Source: Ruminococcus sp.
GTDB taxonomy: Bacteria; Bacillota; Clostridia; Oscillospirales; Ruminococcaceae
Assembly: GCA_015066805.1 (NCBI GenBank)
Contig: SVNP01000006.1
Location: forward strand, 1-64,000
Direction of reading: 5' to 3'
DNA: 64,000 nucleotides
In this document: piece after piece, positions 28,810 to 38,779 of the stretch
Position numbering within the stretch: the first letter of the stretch is position 1
Layout of the letters: each line of letters begins with the position of its first letter
The notes under the pieces: model-generated
Database searches by the model: none
The model's input: the letters and a program-made list of their open reading frames with translations, nothing else
What the model was told of the DNA's origin: nothing
Position numbers and translations under genes: made by a program

Positions 28810-30297
28810 TCAGGGCATCTCCGGAACCTTTTCCTGCAGCGTCACAGCAAATTCACGGTCGTTGCCGCTGCGCACCACGGTGATGGTAATGGTGTCCCCT
28901 GCGGCATAATTATTTTTAGCAGCGTTCAGCTCCGCATAGGTATCCACGCTTTCACCGTTAATGGCAATGATCACATCGCCCTTGCGGATGCCTGCCAGTT
29001 CGGCAGCACCGCCCTTTACGACCTCGGTCACATAAATGCCCAAAGGCAGATCGTATGCCTGCGACATATACTCGGTCACATCACGGCCGCTGATGCCGAT
29101 GAGGGGCTTGCCTCGCACATAACCGAAGTTGATCAGGTCGTCGATCACATTGCGGGCATGAGCCATGGGAATGGCAAAACCAAGGCCTTCCACCGTTGCG
29201 GCAGAGCTGCCGTAGCTGCTGCTCATTTTGGCGGAGTTGATGCCGATGACCTGTCCGTAGGCGTTGATCAGGGGGCCGCCCGAGTTGCCGTTGTTAATGG
29301 CAGCATCGGTCTGAATGAGCCGCATGGGTGATTCGTTGATGGTCACCTCACGGTTCAAAGCGGAAACAATGCCTGTGGTCACAGAGCCAAACAGCTCCAG
29401 ACCCAGGGGGTTGCCAATGGCGATCACAGCCTCACCGACCCGCAGTGCATCGCTGTCACCAAACTCTGCGGCAATCAGCCGACGGTCGGTATCCAGCTTC
29501 AGCACGGCAATATCCTCCTCGGTATCATAGCCTACAATGGTAGCTGCGATCTGTGTTTCGCCGTCATAATACTCGGGGTTCAGCGTGATCTGCACTTCCT
29601 TGGCCTTGCCGCCGTAGGCAGCCTGATAGATCACATGAGCATTGGTGATCACATAACCCTCGGCACTCATAATAATGCCGGTGCCGGTGGAGGGGGCAGA
29701 TTCTTCGTAGGTACCACCGCCGAAGCCCCACATATCCGTGACCTGCTCCTGCCACACAAAAATAGATGTGATGCCTACCGTTGCGGGAGAAACCTTATCT
29801 ACAATATCGGGAATGGACATCGCATTTTCGGGTGCTGCCATCTGGTACCAGTCCACGCTGCTGTGCAAAACATCCGCAGCAGAGCTTTCTTCCGTTACGC
29901 TGTTCTCCTTGGAAGATTCTTCTGCCTTTGAGCTGCCCAACTGGGCGGTAGGCTCATTGACAAAGCTGTCGTCCCTGCCAAAAAAACGCTGCAGCGATTC
30001 GTTTTCCGCCACAAAACGGTATGCCTGTACCGATCCCACAGAAACCAGCACCAGTCCCGCCACAATACCCAGCACCTTCAGGCCGGTGTGAGAGGATTTC
30101 TTTTTCGGGGGCTGCGGTGCAGGTGCCTGACAGACAGGCTCCCGCTGCATGGGCGGTACACCGCCGTTGCTGCGGGGAGAATAATAGCTGCCCGTTATGG
30201 GAGCACCCTGTGGCGGTGCGGATTGTGTCTCTGCCGGCGAAGGAGCATTGTTCTCTGCACCGTTATGCATCATATCCTGTTCGTTTTCGTTGAACAT
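28810..30297 (-). CDS. HtrA/DegP-type membrane-anchored serine protease with PDZ domain
   Basis: GTGIIMSAEGYVITNAHV..DIAVLKLD..IGNPLGLELFGSVTTGIVSALNR..TDAAINNGNSGGPLIN; PDZ LAGIRKGDVIIAINGE. Confidence 0.96.
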   Translation of the reverse strand: MFNENEQDMMHNGAENNAPSPAETQSAPPQGAPITGSYYSPRSNGGVPPMQREPVCQAPAPQPPKKKSSHTGLKVLGIVAGLVLVSVGSVQAYRFVAENESLQRFFGRDDSFVNEPTAQLGSSKAEESSKENSVTEESSAADVLHSSVDWYQMAAPENAMSIPDIVDKVSPATVGITSIFVWQEQVTDMWGFGGGTYEESAPSTGTGIIMSAEGYVITNAHVIYQAAYGGKAKEVQITLNPEYYDGETQIAATIVGYDTEEDIAVLKLDTDRRLIAAEFGDSDALRVGEAVIAIGNPLGLELFGSVTTGIVSALNREVTINESPMRLIQTDAAINNGNSGGPLINAYGQVIGINSAKMSSSYGSSAATVEGLGFAIPMAHARNVIDDLINFGYVRGKPLIGISGRDVTEYMSQAYDLPLGIYVTEVVKGGAAELAGIRKGDVIIAINGESVDTYAELNAAKNNYAAGDTITITVVRSGNDREFAVTLQEKVPEMP

Positions 30298-30549
30298 GAC
30301 GTAACACCTCTTTCTTGTTCCCGATGCAGTTTGCTCTCATGGCAGAATGTCTGCATCACCATCTCTGATATCCATTATACCCATCAATGTGAAAACCATA
30401 TGATAAAATGAAAAAAGCCGCAACAAATCCTCAAAGAAAAAAGCACCTCTGTCTGCATCTGCTTTCTCCGCAGCAGAATCTTTCATTGACAAACACCGGA
30501 AATCATGTTATACTGATTGTTGTACCATTATCTGAAGGAGGAGTACCCA

Positions 30550-31800
30550 ATGAAAAAAACCCTTTCCCTGCTGTGCGCCGCAGTGCTCACACTGGCTGCC
30601 TGTACCGGCTGCAACAAAGATAACAGCAGCTCCGCAGGCTCCGTGGATTCCCAGACCGTGGAGATCAGCATTCCCGACAACATTCTGGGAGATCCCCAGA
30701 TCAGCGTGCCCGAATTTACCGTGGACAAGTACCCCCTGCCCGAAAACGAAGCCATGCAGTTCGTGGAGGACATGAAGCTGGGCTGGAATCTGGGCAATAC
30801 CTTTGATGCCTCCAACTGCAACGTGACCGATGAGCTGGACTACGAAAAGGCATGGTGCGGCACCATCACCAAGCCCGAAACCATTGCCGCCATCAAGGCA
30901 GCAGGCTTTGAAACCATCCGCATTCCCGTTTCATGGCACAACCATGTGGATGAAAACTTCCAGATCTCCGAGCCTTGGATGAACCGTGTGAAAGAAGTCG
31001 TGGACTGGGCACTGGCCTGTGATCTCAAGGTCATCGTCAACACCCACCATGATGTGGATGTGAAGTATTACTACCCCGATTCCGCCCACCTGGAAAGCTC
31101 CAAAAAGTACCTGACCGCTGTCTGGGCACAGATGGCGGAGACCTTTAAGGATTATGACAACGATCTGATCCTGGAATCCCTGAACGAGCCCAGACTCATC
31201 GGCACCAACTATGAGTGGTGGTTTGATAAGAACAGTGCAGAATGTCAGGATTCCATCAACTGCATCAATACCCTCAACCAGATCTTCGTGGATACCGTTC
31301 GTGCCAGCGGCGGCAATAACGCAACCCGCTTCCTGATGATCCCCGGCTACTGCGCTTCGGTAGACGGTGCCTGCAATGATTTCTTCAAGCTGCCCACCGA
31401 TACCGTCGCCAACCGCATGATCCTGTCCATTCACGCCTATACCCCCTACAACTTCGCCCTGAATAAGCTGGGCACCTCCGAGTTCTCCGTAAATACCGAG
31501 CTGAACCGCAAAGAGATCATCGACTTTATGGACAGACTGTACGCCAAGTTCACCGCCAACGGTGTGCCTGTGTTCATCGGCGAGTTTGGTGCCATGAACA
31601 AGGACAACGAGCAGGCTCGTGTGGAGTTTTCCGCCTTTTATGTAGCAACTGCCCGTGCCAGAGGCATCTCCTGCTGCTGGTGGGATAACAACGCCTTTAC
31701 CGGCAGCGGCGAAAACTTCGGTCTGCTGCTGCGTTCCGCATCTACCTTTACTTATCCCAAGATCGTAAAGGCTCTGGTAGAGTACGCTGCTGCGGAATAA
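30550..31800 (+). CDS. GH5 endoglucanase lipoprotein, no dockerin
   Basis: Lipobox LAACTGC; GWNLGNTFDA..WCGTITKPETIAAIKAAGFETIRIPVSWHNH..LILESLNEPRL..PVFIGEFGA. Confidence 0.94.
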   Translation: MKKTLSLLCAAVLTLAACTGCNKDNSSSAGSVDSQTVEISIPDNILGDPQISVPEFTVDKYPLPENEAMQFVEDMKLGWNLGNTFDASNCNVTDELDYEKAWCGTITKPETIAAIKAAGFETIRIPVSWHNHVDENFQISEPWMNRVKEVVDWALACDLKVIVNTHHDVDVKYYYPDSAHLESSKKYLTAVWAQMAETFKDYDNDLILESLNEPRLIGTNYEWWFDKNSAECQDSINCINTLNQIFVDTVRASGGNNATRFLMIPGYCASVDGACNDFFKLPTDTVANRMILSIHAYTPYNFALNKLGTSEFSVNTELNRKEIIDFMDRLYAKFTANGVPVFIGEFGAMNKDNEQARVEFSAFYVATARARGISCCWWDNNAFTGSGENFGLLLRSASTFTYPKIVKALVEYAAAE

Positions 31801-31821
31801 GCCGTGAAAAGGAGCCATCCT

Positions 31822-32385
31822 ATGAAAATACGTTGCCGTTTTCTGTCCCTGATGCTGATGTGTGCTCTGTGCTGCTGCGGAATCACAGGCTGTAAGACGG
31901 AAGAATCCTCGGTTACAGGTGATTCTCTTCATCGTGTGGATACAACAACATCATCTGTCCACACGACCATACAGACGACAACGACCACAACCACAACTGC
32001 CACTACCGCAGAATCCACCGAAGCCACACAGACCACGACAGATACAACAGCTTCTTCCGAGTCATTGGCTGCTGCCAGCAAATTTGTCGGTGCATGGAGC
32101 TGTACAGGTGTGGAGCAGAACGGTGTGCCAATGACCCTTGAGAAATGCTTTGACGTTGAGGATGAGATATCCATTGAGGTGTCTATTGATCTGGACATAT
32201 ACGCAGACGGCACCTTTGCCATCACCCTCTCGTTGGATAACACCCCTGTGTATGGCACATGGTCAGATGCGGAGCATCCTGCCGTATTTACTGCTATGGA
32301 CTACCCCATTTTCGGTGTTCTTACCAATGATGGCTTAACCCTCTATGAAGACGATGAAAAGATGTTTTTTATAAAACAAGAATAA
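31822..32385 (+). CDS. lipoprotein with Thr-rich linker, unknown function
   Basis: Lipobox CGITGC, then TTTTTTTATTAESTEATQTTTDTT. Confidence 0.75.
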   Translation: MKIRCRFLSLMLMCALCCCGITGCKTEESSVTGDSLHRVDTTTSSVHTTIQTTTTTTTTATTAESTEATQTTTDTTASSESLAAASKFVGAWSCTGVEQNGVPMTLEKCFDVEDEISIEVSIDLDIYADGTFAITLSLDNTPVYGTWSDAEHPAVFTAMDYPIFGVLTNDGLTLYEDDEKMFFIKQE

Positions 32386-32392
32386 CATCCCC

Positions 32393-32428
32393 ACAGGCTG
32401 CGGAAGTGGATTTCGCAGCCTGTTTTTT
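32393..32428 (+). terminator. intrinsic terminator
   Basis: ACAGGCTGCGGAA/TTTCGCAGCCTGT plus T-run. Confidence 0.8.
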
Positions 32429-32445
32429 CGGAAAGGAGATCGCTC

Positions 32446-34044
32446 ATGCTCCGTATCACCAATCTAAAGCTGCCGCTTTCCTATACCGAGGCTATGCTGC
32501 ATCAGGCGGCAGCCGATGCGCTGCGGGTACCTGTATCCGCATTGCGACAGGTAACCCTTGCCAGACGTGCCGTAGATGCCCGCAAGGAGGTCTGCTTTAT
32601 CATCACTGCAGATGTGACCCTTGCAGATGAAAAAAAAGTGCTTTCCGCCCTGCAGCGCAAGGGCAAAGGGAAAAACATCACGGCAGTACAGCCCTTTTGT
32701 ATGCCTGTATACGCCCCCACCGTGCGGAAGCTCCGACCGGTGGTCATTGGCTGCGGCCCTGCCGGATTATTCGCCGCATGGGTGTTGGCACAGGCAGGCA
32801 CCGCACCCATTCTGCTGGAACGGGGACAGGATGTACCATCCCGTATGGCTGCGTTGGAGCGATATCACGCCACAGGTGTGCTTGACCCCGAATGCAATCT
32901 GCAGTTCGGAGAAGGCGGTGCAGGTACTTTCTCCGATGGCAAGCTGAATACCGGCACCAAGGATCCCCGTATCCGCCTGGTACTGCAAACCTTTGCGGAA
33001 TGCGGTGCACCCGAGGAAATTCTATGGCAGGCAAAGCCCCATATCGGCACCGATCGTCTGGCTGTTTGTATTCCAACGCTGCGAAAAAAAATCGAAGCAT
33101 GGGGTGGTGAGGTTCGTTTTGGTGCAAAATGCACAGCTCTGCACACAGAAAAAGGCAGCATCCGCGGTGTTGCATATGAGCAAAACGGCGTTTCGCATTT
33201 TCTGGAGACCGACAGCGTGATCCTTGCCATTGGTCACAGCGCAAGGGATCTGTTTGCCACGCTCCATGCCATGGGGCTGCCCATGGAACAGAAAGCCTTT
33301 TCTCTGGGTGTCCGCATTGAGCATTTGCAGGCGGATATAGACCGCATCTGCTACGGCAAAGCCGCAGGACATCCTGCGCTGGGAGCTGCCAGCTATAAGC
33401 TGGCGGTGCATCTGCCAAACGGCAGAGGTGTGTATTCGTTCTGTATGTGCCCCGGCGGATCGGTTATGGCGGCCGCCTCGGAGCCTGATACGGTAGTCAC
33501 CAACGGCATGAGCCGTTTTGCCCGTGATGCACGCAACGCCAACAGCGCACTGCTGGTAGGCATCACTCCCGGGGATTTTGGTGACGATTCTCCGCTGGCA
33601 GGCATTGCACTGCAACGAAAAATCGAACAGGCAGCATACAAGGCAGGTGGCTGCAACGGTGCGGCACCTGTGATTCTGGCAGAGGATCTGGTGCAGCGCA
33701 GAGTATCCACAGGCTTTGGCAGAATCATGCCCAGCTATCCCATGGGAACCAAATTTGCCCCCTTGGAGGAAACATTGCCCGCTTTCATCTGCGATGCGCT
33801 GCGGGAGGCTTTGCCTTTGCTGGATCGGCAGCTTCATGGGTTTTATCAGCCCGATGCCGTGCTGACTGCCCCCGAAACCCGCAGTTCTTCTCCCGTAAGA
33901 TTGCTCCGCAGCCCTGAAACACTGGAATCCATTGGCGTAAAGGGTCTGTACCCCTGCGGCGAAGGTGCCGGCTATGCAGGCGGCATCGTATCCGCTGCCG
34001 TAGATGGCATCCGCTGTGCAGAGATGCTGCTGGCACGCAGCTAA
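32446..34044 (+). CDS. FAD-dependent dehydrogenase/oxidoreductase (COG2509-like)
   Basis: RPVVIGCGPAGLFAAWVLAQAG..LERGQDVPSRMAALERY..LNLQFGEGGAGTFSDGKLNTGTKD..LYPCGEGAGYAGGIVSAAVDG. Confidence 0.92.
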   Translation: MLRITNLKLPLSYTEAMLHQAAADALRVPVSALRQVTLARRAVDARKEVCFIITADVTLADEKKVLSALQRKGKGKNITAVQPFCMPVYAPTVRKLRPVVIGCGPAGLFAAWVLAQAGTAPILLERGQDVPSRMAALERYHATGVLDPECNLQFGEGGAGTFSDGKLNTGTKDPRIRLVLQTFAECGAPEEILWQAKPHIGTDRLAVCIPTLRKKIEAWGGEVRFGAKCTALHTEKGSIRGVAYEQNGVSHFLETDSVILAIGHSARDLFATLHAMGLPMEQKAFSLGVRIEHLQADIDRICYGKAAGHPALGAASYKLAVHLPNGRGVYSFCMCPGGSVMAAASEPDTVVTNGMSRFARDARNANSALLVGITPGDFGDDSPLAGIALQRKIEQAAYKAGGCNGAAPVILAEDLVQRRVSTGFGRIMPSYPMGTKFAPLEETLPAFICDALREALPLLDRQLHGFYQPDAVLTAPETRSSSPVRLLRSPETLESIGVKGLYPCGEGAGYAGGIVSAAVDGIRCAEMLLARS

Positions 34045-34412
34045 TACTGCTCCCCCACCCAGCACAGCATCGCCCGCAAGGCGGCACATTCCGAGGCAAG
34101 CTCGTCATTTTTTGCCTGTGCCAAAGGCTGCAGCTTGGCGAAGCCCGTATTCAGCTCCGCCACAGATTGCCTTGGCACAAAAAGCTGCAGCCATCTGCGG
34201 CTTTGTTCCCACTGTTCCAATGCCGCATCTACCGCAGATGCGGCACTTTTCATGTCCGCTTCCTCAGAAAAAACCATTATCCTCGCCAGCTTCCGATCCA
34301 TTTCCGTGCAGTGATACTCTACCGTAAGCATAGAGGTCGCAATAAGCAGCACTACCATGCAAAGCAAGAGCATCCCTGTTTGCAAATGACTGCTTGGCCG
34401 TTTCATTTTCAT
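34041..34412 (-). CDS. DUF4363-like membrane protein
   Basis: N-terminal TM, ATGA overlap with the upstream DUF421 gene. Confidence 0.7.
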   Translation of the reverse strand: MKMKRPSSHLQTGMLLLCMVVLLIATSMLTVEYHCTEMDRKLARIMVFSEEADMKSAASAVDAALEQWEQSRRWLQLFVPRQSVAELNTGFAKLQPLAQAKNDELASECAALRAMLCWVGEQY

Positions 34413-35086
34413 TGGCCGCCCTCCTTTTTTACCAGACAATGCAAACCCTGTTCATCTACTGTCAACAGAAAAACACCCTCAGGCGATACTTTATGCTTTT
34501 GCAGCATGGCAGCCAGCCGATGCTTGGTATATCCTGCGGCAGCCATGCCCTCCGGGCTGATGATCCCGTCTGCGATCAGCACCTCTGGGGGACGCTTTGC
34601 CTGCACATCCTTTTGCAGATCCCCCTTGGTGGCAGGCTGACAGGGCGTTTTCTGATACACGGAAACAGTACCGTTGGTTTCCACCACAGCCGTGTGCACC
34701 TCACTGATATCAAACACACCCACGCTGCGCAAAGCAGTCATAAGATCATCCAGTGAAAACCGCAGCGTCTGCATCATTTCCCGATCGATCTCACCGCTGC
34801 GGATAATAATTTTGGGGCTGCCCGAAACCAGCCGCCGCAGCTTCCGCCAGCGCAGACACGCCCAGGAAACGATCACCTCAAAGCTGACCAGCACCAGCAT
34901 AGGCGCAATGCCCATCAGCAGGGGCAGATTCTGATCCTCCAGCGGCAAAGTGGCAATGTTGGAGATCAGAATGGTAATGACCAGCTCCGCAGGCTGCAAT
35001 TCTCCGATCTGGCGTTTTCCCATCAGCCGCACCGCAGCGATCACCAGCGGATACAGCACCGCTGCACGCAATACACAGGTCAGCAA
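34409..35086 (-). CDS. DUF421 (YetF-like) membrane protein
   Basis: RLMGKRQIGELQPAELVITILISNIATLPLED..PKIIIRSGEIDREMMQTLRFSLDDLMTALR. Confidence 0.92.
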   Translation of the reverse strand: MLTCVLRAAVLYPLVIAAVRLMGKRQIGELQPAELVITILISNIATLPLEDQNLPLLMGIAPMLVLVSFEVIVSWACLRWRKLRRLVSGSPKIIIRSGEIDREMMQTLRFSLDDLMTALRSVGVFDISEVHTAVVETNGTVSVYQKTPCQPATKGDLQKDVQAKRPPEVLIADGIISPEGMAAAGYTKHRLAAMLQKHKVSPEGVFLLTVDEQGLHCLVKKEGGQ

Positions 35087-35195
35087 ACCATCACCTTCTC
35101 ATCTGTTTTTGCCTATTAGGATGCACACCACGAAAAGGAATATACAAAAAAACAGCCGCATTCCCGAAGGAATGCGGCTTGATGCGCGGTCGGAA

Positions 35196-35477
35196 TCACT
35201 TTGCTGCGTTGTTCAGCATCTTCATGAGCTGAGACTTCTTTCTTGCAGCACAGTTCTTGTGCATCAGACCCTTTGCACAAGCCTGATCCACACGCTTGAT
35301 TGCGTAACGGACTGCTGCGGTGGTATCTGCGCCGCCCACATAGCAGGCATTGGATGCCTTCTTGATAGCGGTCTTCAGTGCGGAACGACGAGCACGGTTA
35401 CGAGCTGCGTTCATTGCATTGATGCGGTCTCTCTTTTCGGGGGTGGGGCGCTTCTTGGGCAGTTTAGCGTTTGCCAT
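35196..35477 (-). CDS. rpsT: 30S ribosomal protein S20
   Basis: MANAKLPKKRPTPEKRDRINAMNAARNRARRSALKTAIKKA. Confidence 0.95.
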   Translation of the reverse strand: MANAKLPKKRPTPEKRDRINAMNAARNRARRSALKTAIKKASNACYVGGADTTAAVRYAIKRVDQACAKGLMHKNCAARKKSQLMKMLNNAAK

Positions 35478-35511
35478 TGTTTGGTACTCCTTTTCTCGAA
35501 CTTGTCAATAT

Positions 35512-35743
35512 CATCAAAAAATGTACAACCAATGCCACAGCCGATGCGGTGAGAACATACGGCTGTACAATGTTTGAGGTGCCGTCCCGTGATGAACAGG
35601 CGGCTGTATAATTTCGGAAAAGCGGCATACAGTATGGGAGGTCGGTTATGGCGGGGCCGACCGCCAGCTACGGGTGGGGACCGTATACATGGCTATGCTG
35701 CAAAACCAAATAATATTCTACCATTTTTCTCATAAAAATGCAA
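35512..35743 (-). promoter_or_regulatory. candidate structured leader/attenuator upstream of rpsT
   Basis: Minus-strand promoter TTGCAT-17-TAGAAT (35743-35715), several paired stems, terminator TGTACAGCC/GGTTGTACA plus TTTTTT (35569-35515) ahead of the rpsT RBS. Confidence 0.6.
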
Positions 35744-35874
35744 TAGGCAAAAGGGGAATATTTTCACGATTTTCCGACGGTTTTTCGGCAGATTGCACAA
35801 GGTACGGGATTTTGATGCCTAATTCCGCCCAAAACACGGGTAATATACACAAAATACGCCAAAAAGGAGCTGCT

Positions 35875-36729
35875 ATGGGAATCATAAGAACCGACCTTGC
35901 ACTGGAGCAGGCCGCTGCTTTATCGCCGGAAAACACGGTACCTGTCATCCGCAGAGGAAAAGCCTTTGCTGTTTCCGAGCTGCATATCACCGATGAAGCC
36001 ATGAGCCGCCGGCTGGGAAGGGACATGGGTCGGTATATCACGCTGGAATGCGATGCGCTCAGCCGCCTGCCCGATGCTTTTCAGGCACAGGCCGAGGAGC
36101 TTGCCGCAGAGATCGGCAGCTTTTTGCCCAAGGGCGATGTTCTGGTAGTGGGGCTGGGCAACAGCAGTATCACACCGGATGCTCTGGGTCCGGCGGTGGC
36201 GGATAAGATCCTTGCCACCCGCCATTTACGAAAAGAATTGCAGGAAAATGATCCCAAGCTGGCATTTTTACGGAGCCTGCGCCCGGTCAGCGTGCTGGCC
36301 AACGGCGTTCTGGGGCAGACCGGCATTGAAGCCGCCGAGCTGACTGCCGCCGTGCAAGGCACTGTCCACCCCGCCGCCGTGATCGTTATTGATGCGCTGG
36401 CCTGCTCCGATGTAAGACGGCTGGGCACTACGGTGCAGATCAGTGATGCAGGTATTTCCCCGGGCAGCGGCGTACAAAACCGCCGCAAAGAGCTGAGCTG
36501 CCGTACCTTAGGCGTACCGGTCATTGCCATCGGGGTGCCCACTGTGGTAGATCTGCATACCATTGTGCGCCATTACACGTCTTTTTCCGATGCCGATGCC
36601 CCCAACATGATGGTCACCCCCAGAGATATCGACAAGCTTATTGAGCACGCCGCAAGGCTCATCGGCTGCAGCCTGAACCTTGCTTTGCAGCCTGCCATGT
36701 GCTTTGCCGATGTGGAGGGTATGATGTAG
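35875..36729 (+). CDS. gpr: germination protease GPR (spore protease)
   Basis: RTDLALEQAAALSPEN..DVLVVGLGNSSITPDALGPAVADKILATRHL..VIVIDALACSDVRRLGTTVQISDAGISPGSGVQNRRKEL. Confidence 0.95.
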   Translation: MGIIRTDLALEQAAALSPENTVPVIRRGKAFAVSELHITDEAMSRRLGRDMGRYITLECDALSRLPDAFQAQAEELAAEIGSFLPKGDVLVVGLGNSSITPDALGPAVADKILATRHLRKELQENDPKLAFLRSLRPVSVLANGVLGQTGIEAAELTAAVQGTVHPAAVIVIDALACSDVRRLGTTVQISDAGISPGSGVQNRRKELSCRTLGVPVIAIGVPTVVDLHTIVRHYTSFSDADAPNMMVTPRDIDKLIEHAARLIGCSLNLALQPAMCFADVEGMM

Positions 36730-37123
36730 CAAAGCGGCAATATACTACCAAAAAATTCCTGTTCCATTTTGTAAAATTCCGCATATACTACTACCAAGCG
36801 ACTCCCTTCTGCCCTGCTGCGTCTGAAAGTGATGAAGCGATATTGCTCTGTAACAGCCATGGTTTCATCCCTTGAACAGCTTTCGGACAAGGGGTGAAGT
36901 ATGGCCGCTTTTGGGATAGCAGCGCATCCGCAGGGGTGCGCTGTATTTGATTTTCGTCTTTAATTTTGAGCAATCTGCCAAGAATCTTTCAAAACCCAAA
37001 GCGCAATTTGGCAGTTTGCTCCTTGACAAGGTATCGCAATTTTGGTATAATATAAGTGTGTATTCGTGTGTAAAGTACTACATACGCATCCGATTCCCAA
37101 TGTATTTTAGGAGGATATCAGAA

Positions 37124-38518
37124 ATGAAAAAGACCAGAATGGCTATTGCAGCACTGCTGCTCGCCAGCATGAGCATGACCATGTTCGCTTGCGGCGATGA
37201 CACCGAGTCCAGCTACAAGTCCCTGGATTCCGCTACCGCTGCCGAGGTTGCAGAGATCGCAGCCGAGGATGAGCGTCTCACCGGCGAGCTGACCAACAAG
37301 ACCATCAAGTGGATGGCAAACTGGGACATCAACCCCGATGCTTCCGGTAAGGAGCCCCCCATTGAGCTGGCCATCTTCCAGTCCCGCTACGGCGGCATCG
37401 TGGAGTACCACGCTGTTGACTGGACCACCCGTTACGACTCCCTGGCAAACGCCATCAACGGCGGCGAGGGCATCGACTTCTTCCCTGCCAGCGACCTGGA
37501 TGCATTCCCCAAGGGTGCAATCAAGGATATGTTCGCTCCCATTGATGACTACATCGACTTCAACAATGAGCTGTGGGCAGATACCAAGGAAGTTATGGAC
37601 CAGTTCACCTGGGGCGGCAAGCACTATGTGATCGTAAACGCTGTTTCCGGCGACAACTGCGCTCTGATCTACAACAGAACCACCATCGAAGAGAACGGTC
37701 TGAAGGATCCCGCCGAGCTGTTTGCCAAGGGCGAGTGGACCTGGAACACCTTCCAGGAGCAGTTGGAGCAGTTCGTTAACGTCGAGGACGGCTACTACGG
37801 TCTGGACGGCTACTGGTTCGAGGCCGGTCTGTCCGCAACCCTGGGCACTCCTTACATCGGCATCGAGAACGGCAAGCTGGTCAACAACCTGAAGAACCCC
37901 GATATCGAGCGTCTCCAGAACTGGTTCTTCGATATGGCTTCCAACAACCTGTTCGCCATCGGCGTAGGCGACTTCGGCTGGACCGAGCAGCCCCAGTACA
38001 TCGGCGAGGGCAAGGAGCTGTACTTCCCCGCAGGTCTGTGGAAGATCTACTCTACTCCCGATCAGTGGGAGCCCGTATTCGGCGATGCAGAGGACGTTAT
38101 GTTCGTTCCCATGCCTAAGGATCCCGAGTCTGACACCTACTACATCCCCTGCGGTCTGGACGGCTATGTAATGGTCAAGGGCGGCCAGAACCCCGAGGGC
38201 GTTGCTAAGTTTGCAGAGTGCAAGCGTGTTACCATCACCAACGAGCGTGCAGATGCTATCGCTACCGAGCAGCTCTATGATGTCTACGGCTGGACCGATG
38301 AGATGGTTCAGATGAAGATCAAGATGGATGAGATGGCAAGAGCCAACCCCCACTACGACTTCTACACCGGTACTTCCGCCGACGTTGCCAAGATCCTGGA
38401 TTCCTCCGAGAACGGTATCCGTACCGCTGCCAAGGGTCAGATCCAGTGGTCTGAAACTGTTGGTACCATCTACTCCGCAATCGATGCTTACCTCAACGAG
38501 TACAACGGCCAGCAGTAA
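37124..38518 (+). CDS. extracellular solute-binding lipoprotein (ABC carbohydrate type), orphan
   Basis: Lipobox MFACG; SBP family 1-like; RBS AGGAGG. Confidence 0.85.
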   Translation: MKKTRMAIAALLLASMSMTMFACGDDTESSYKSLDSATAAEVAEIAAEDERLTGELTNKTIKWMANWDINPDASGKEPPIELAIFQSRYGGIVEYHAVDWTTRYDSLANAINGGEGIDFFPASDLDAFPKGAIKDMFAPIDDYIDFNNELWADTKEVMDQFTWGGKHYVIVNAVSGDNCALIYNRTTIEENGLKDPAELFAKGEWTWNTFQEQLEQFVNVEDGYYGLDGYWFEAGLSATLGTPYIGIENGKLVNNLKNPDIERLQNWFFDMASNNLFAIGVGDFGWTEQPQYIGEGKELYFPAGLWKIYSTPDQWEPVFGDAEDVMFVPMPKDPESDTYYIPCGLDGYVMVKGGQNPEGVAKFAECKRVTITNERADAIATEQLYDVYGWTDEMVQMKIKMDEMARANPHYDFYTGTSADVAKILDSSENGIRTAAKGQIQWSETVGTIYSAIDAYLNEYNGQQ

Positions 38519-38539
38519 TTTTTCTGATATCAAGCATAA

Positions 38540-38573
38540 GGGCATTCTCCTGCGGGAGGATGCCCTTTTTGTC
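38540..38573 (+). terminator. intrinsic terminator
   Basis: AGGGCATTCTCC tgc GGGAGGATGCCCTTTTT. Confidence 0.85.
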
Positions 38574-38779
38574 GATTTTTCGCATATCCTGAATGTGTTT
38601 CCCAAAAGTTGCCACTAATTATTGTGCAAGATACACAAAAGAAGGGGCGATAATTCTACAATCGCACCGTGCTGCATCCCCTTGAAATTCACCGAAATCT
38701 GTGGTATAATTGTTACGATAGCTGTTTTATGCCATAATCAACTAACCTAACATGATTGCATTTTCAGGAGGCGCAAACA

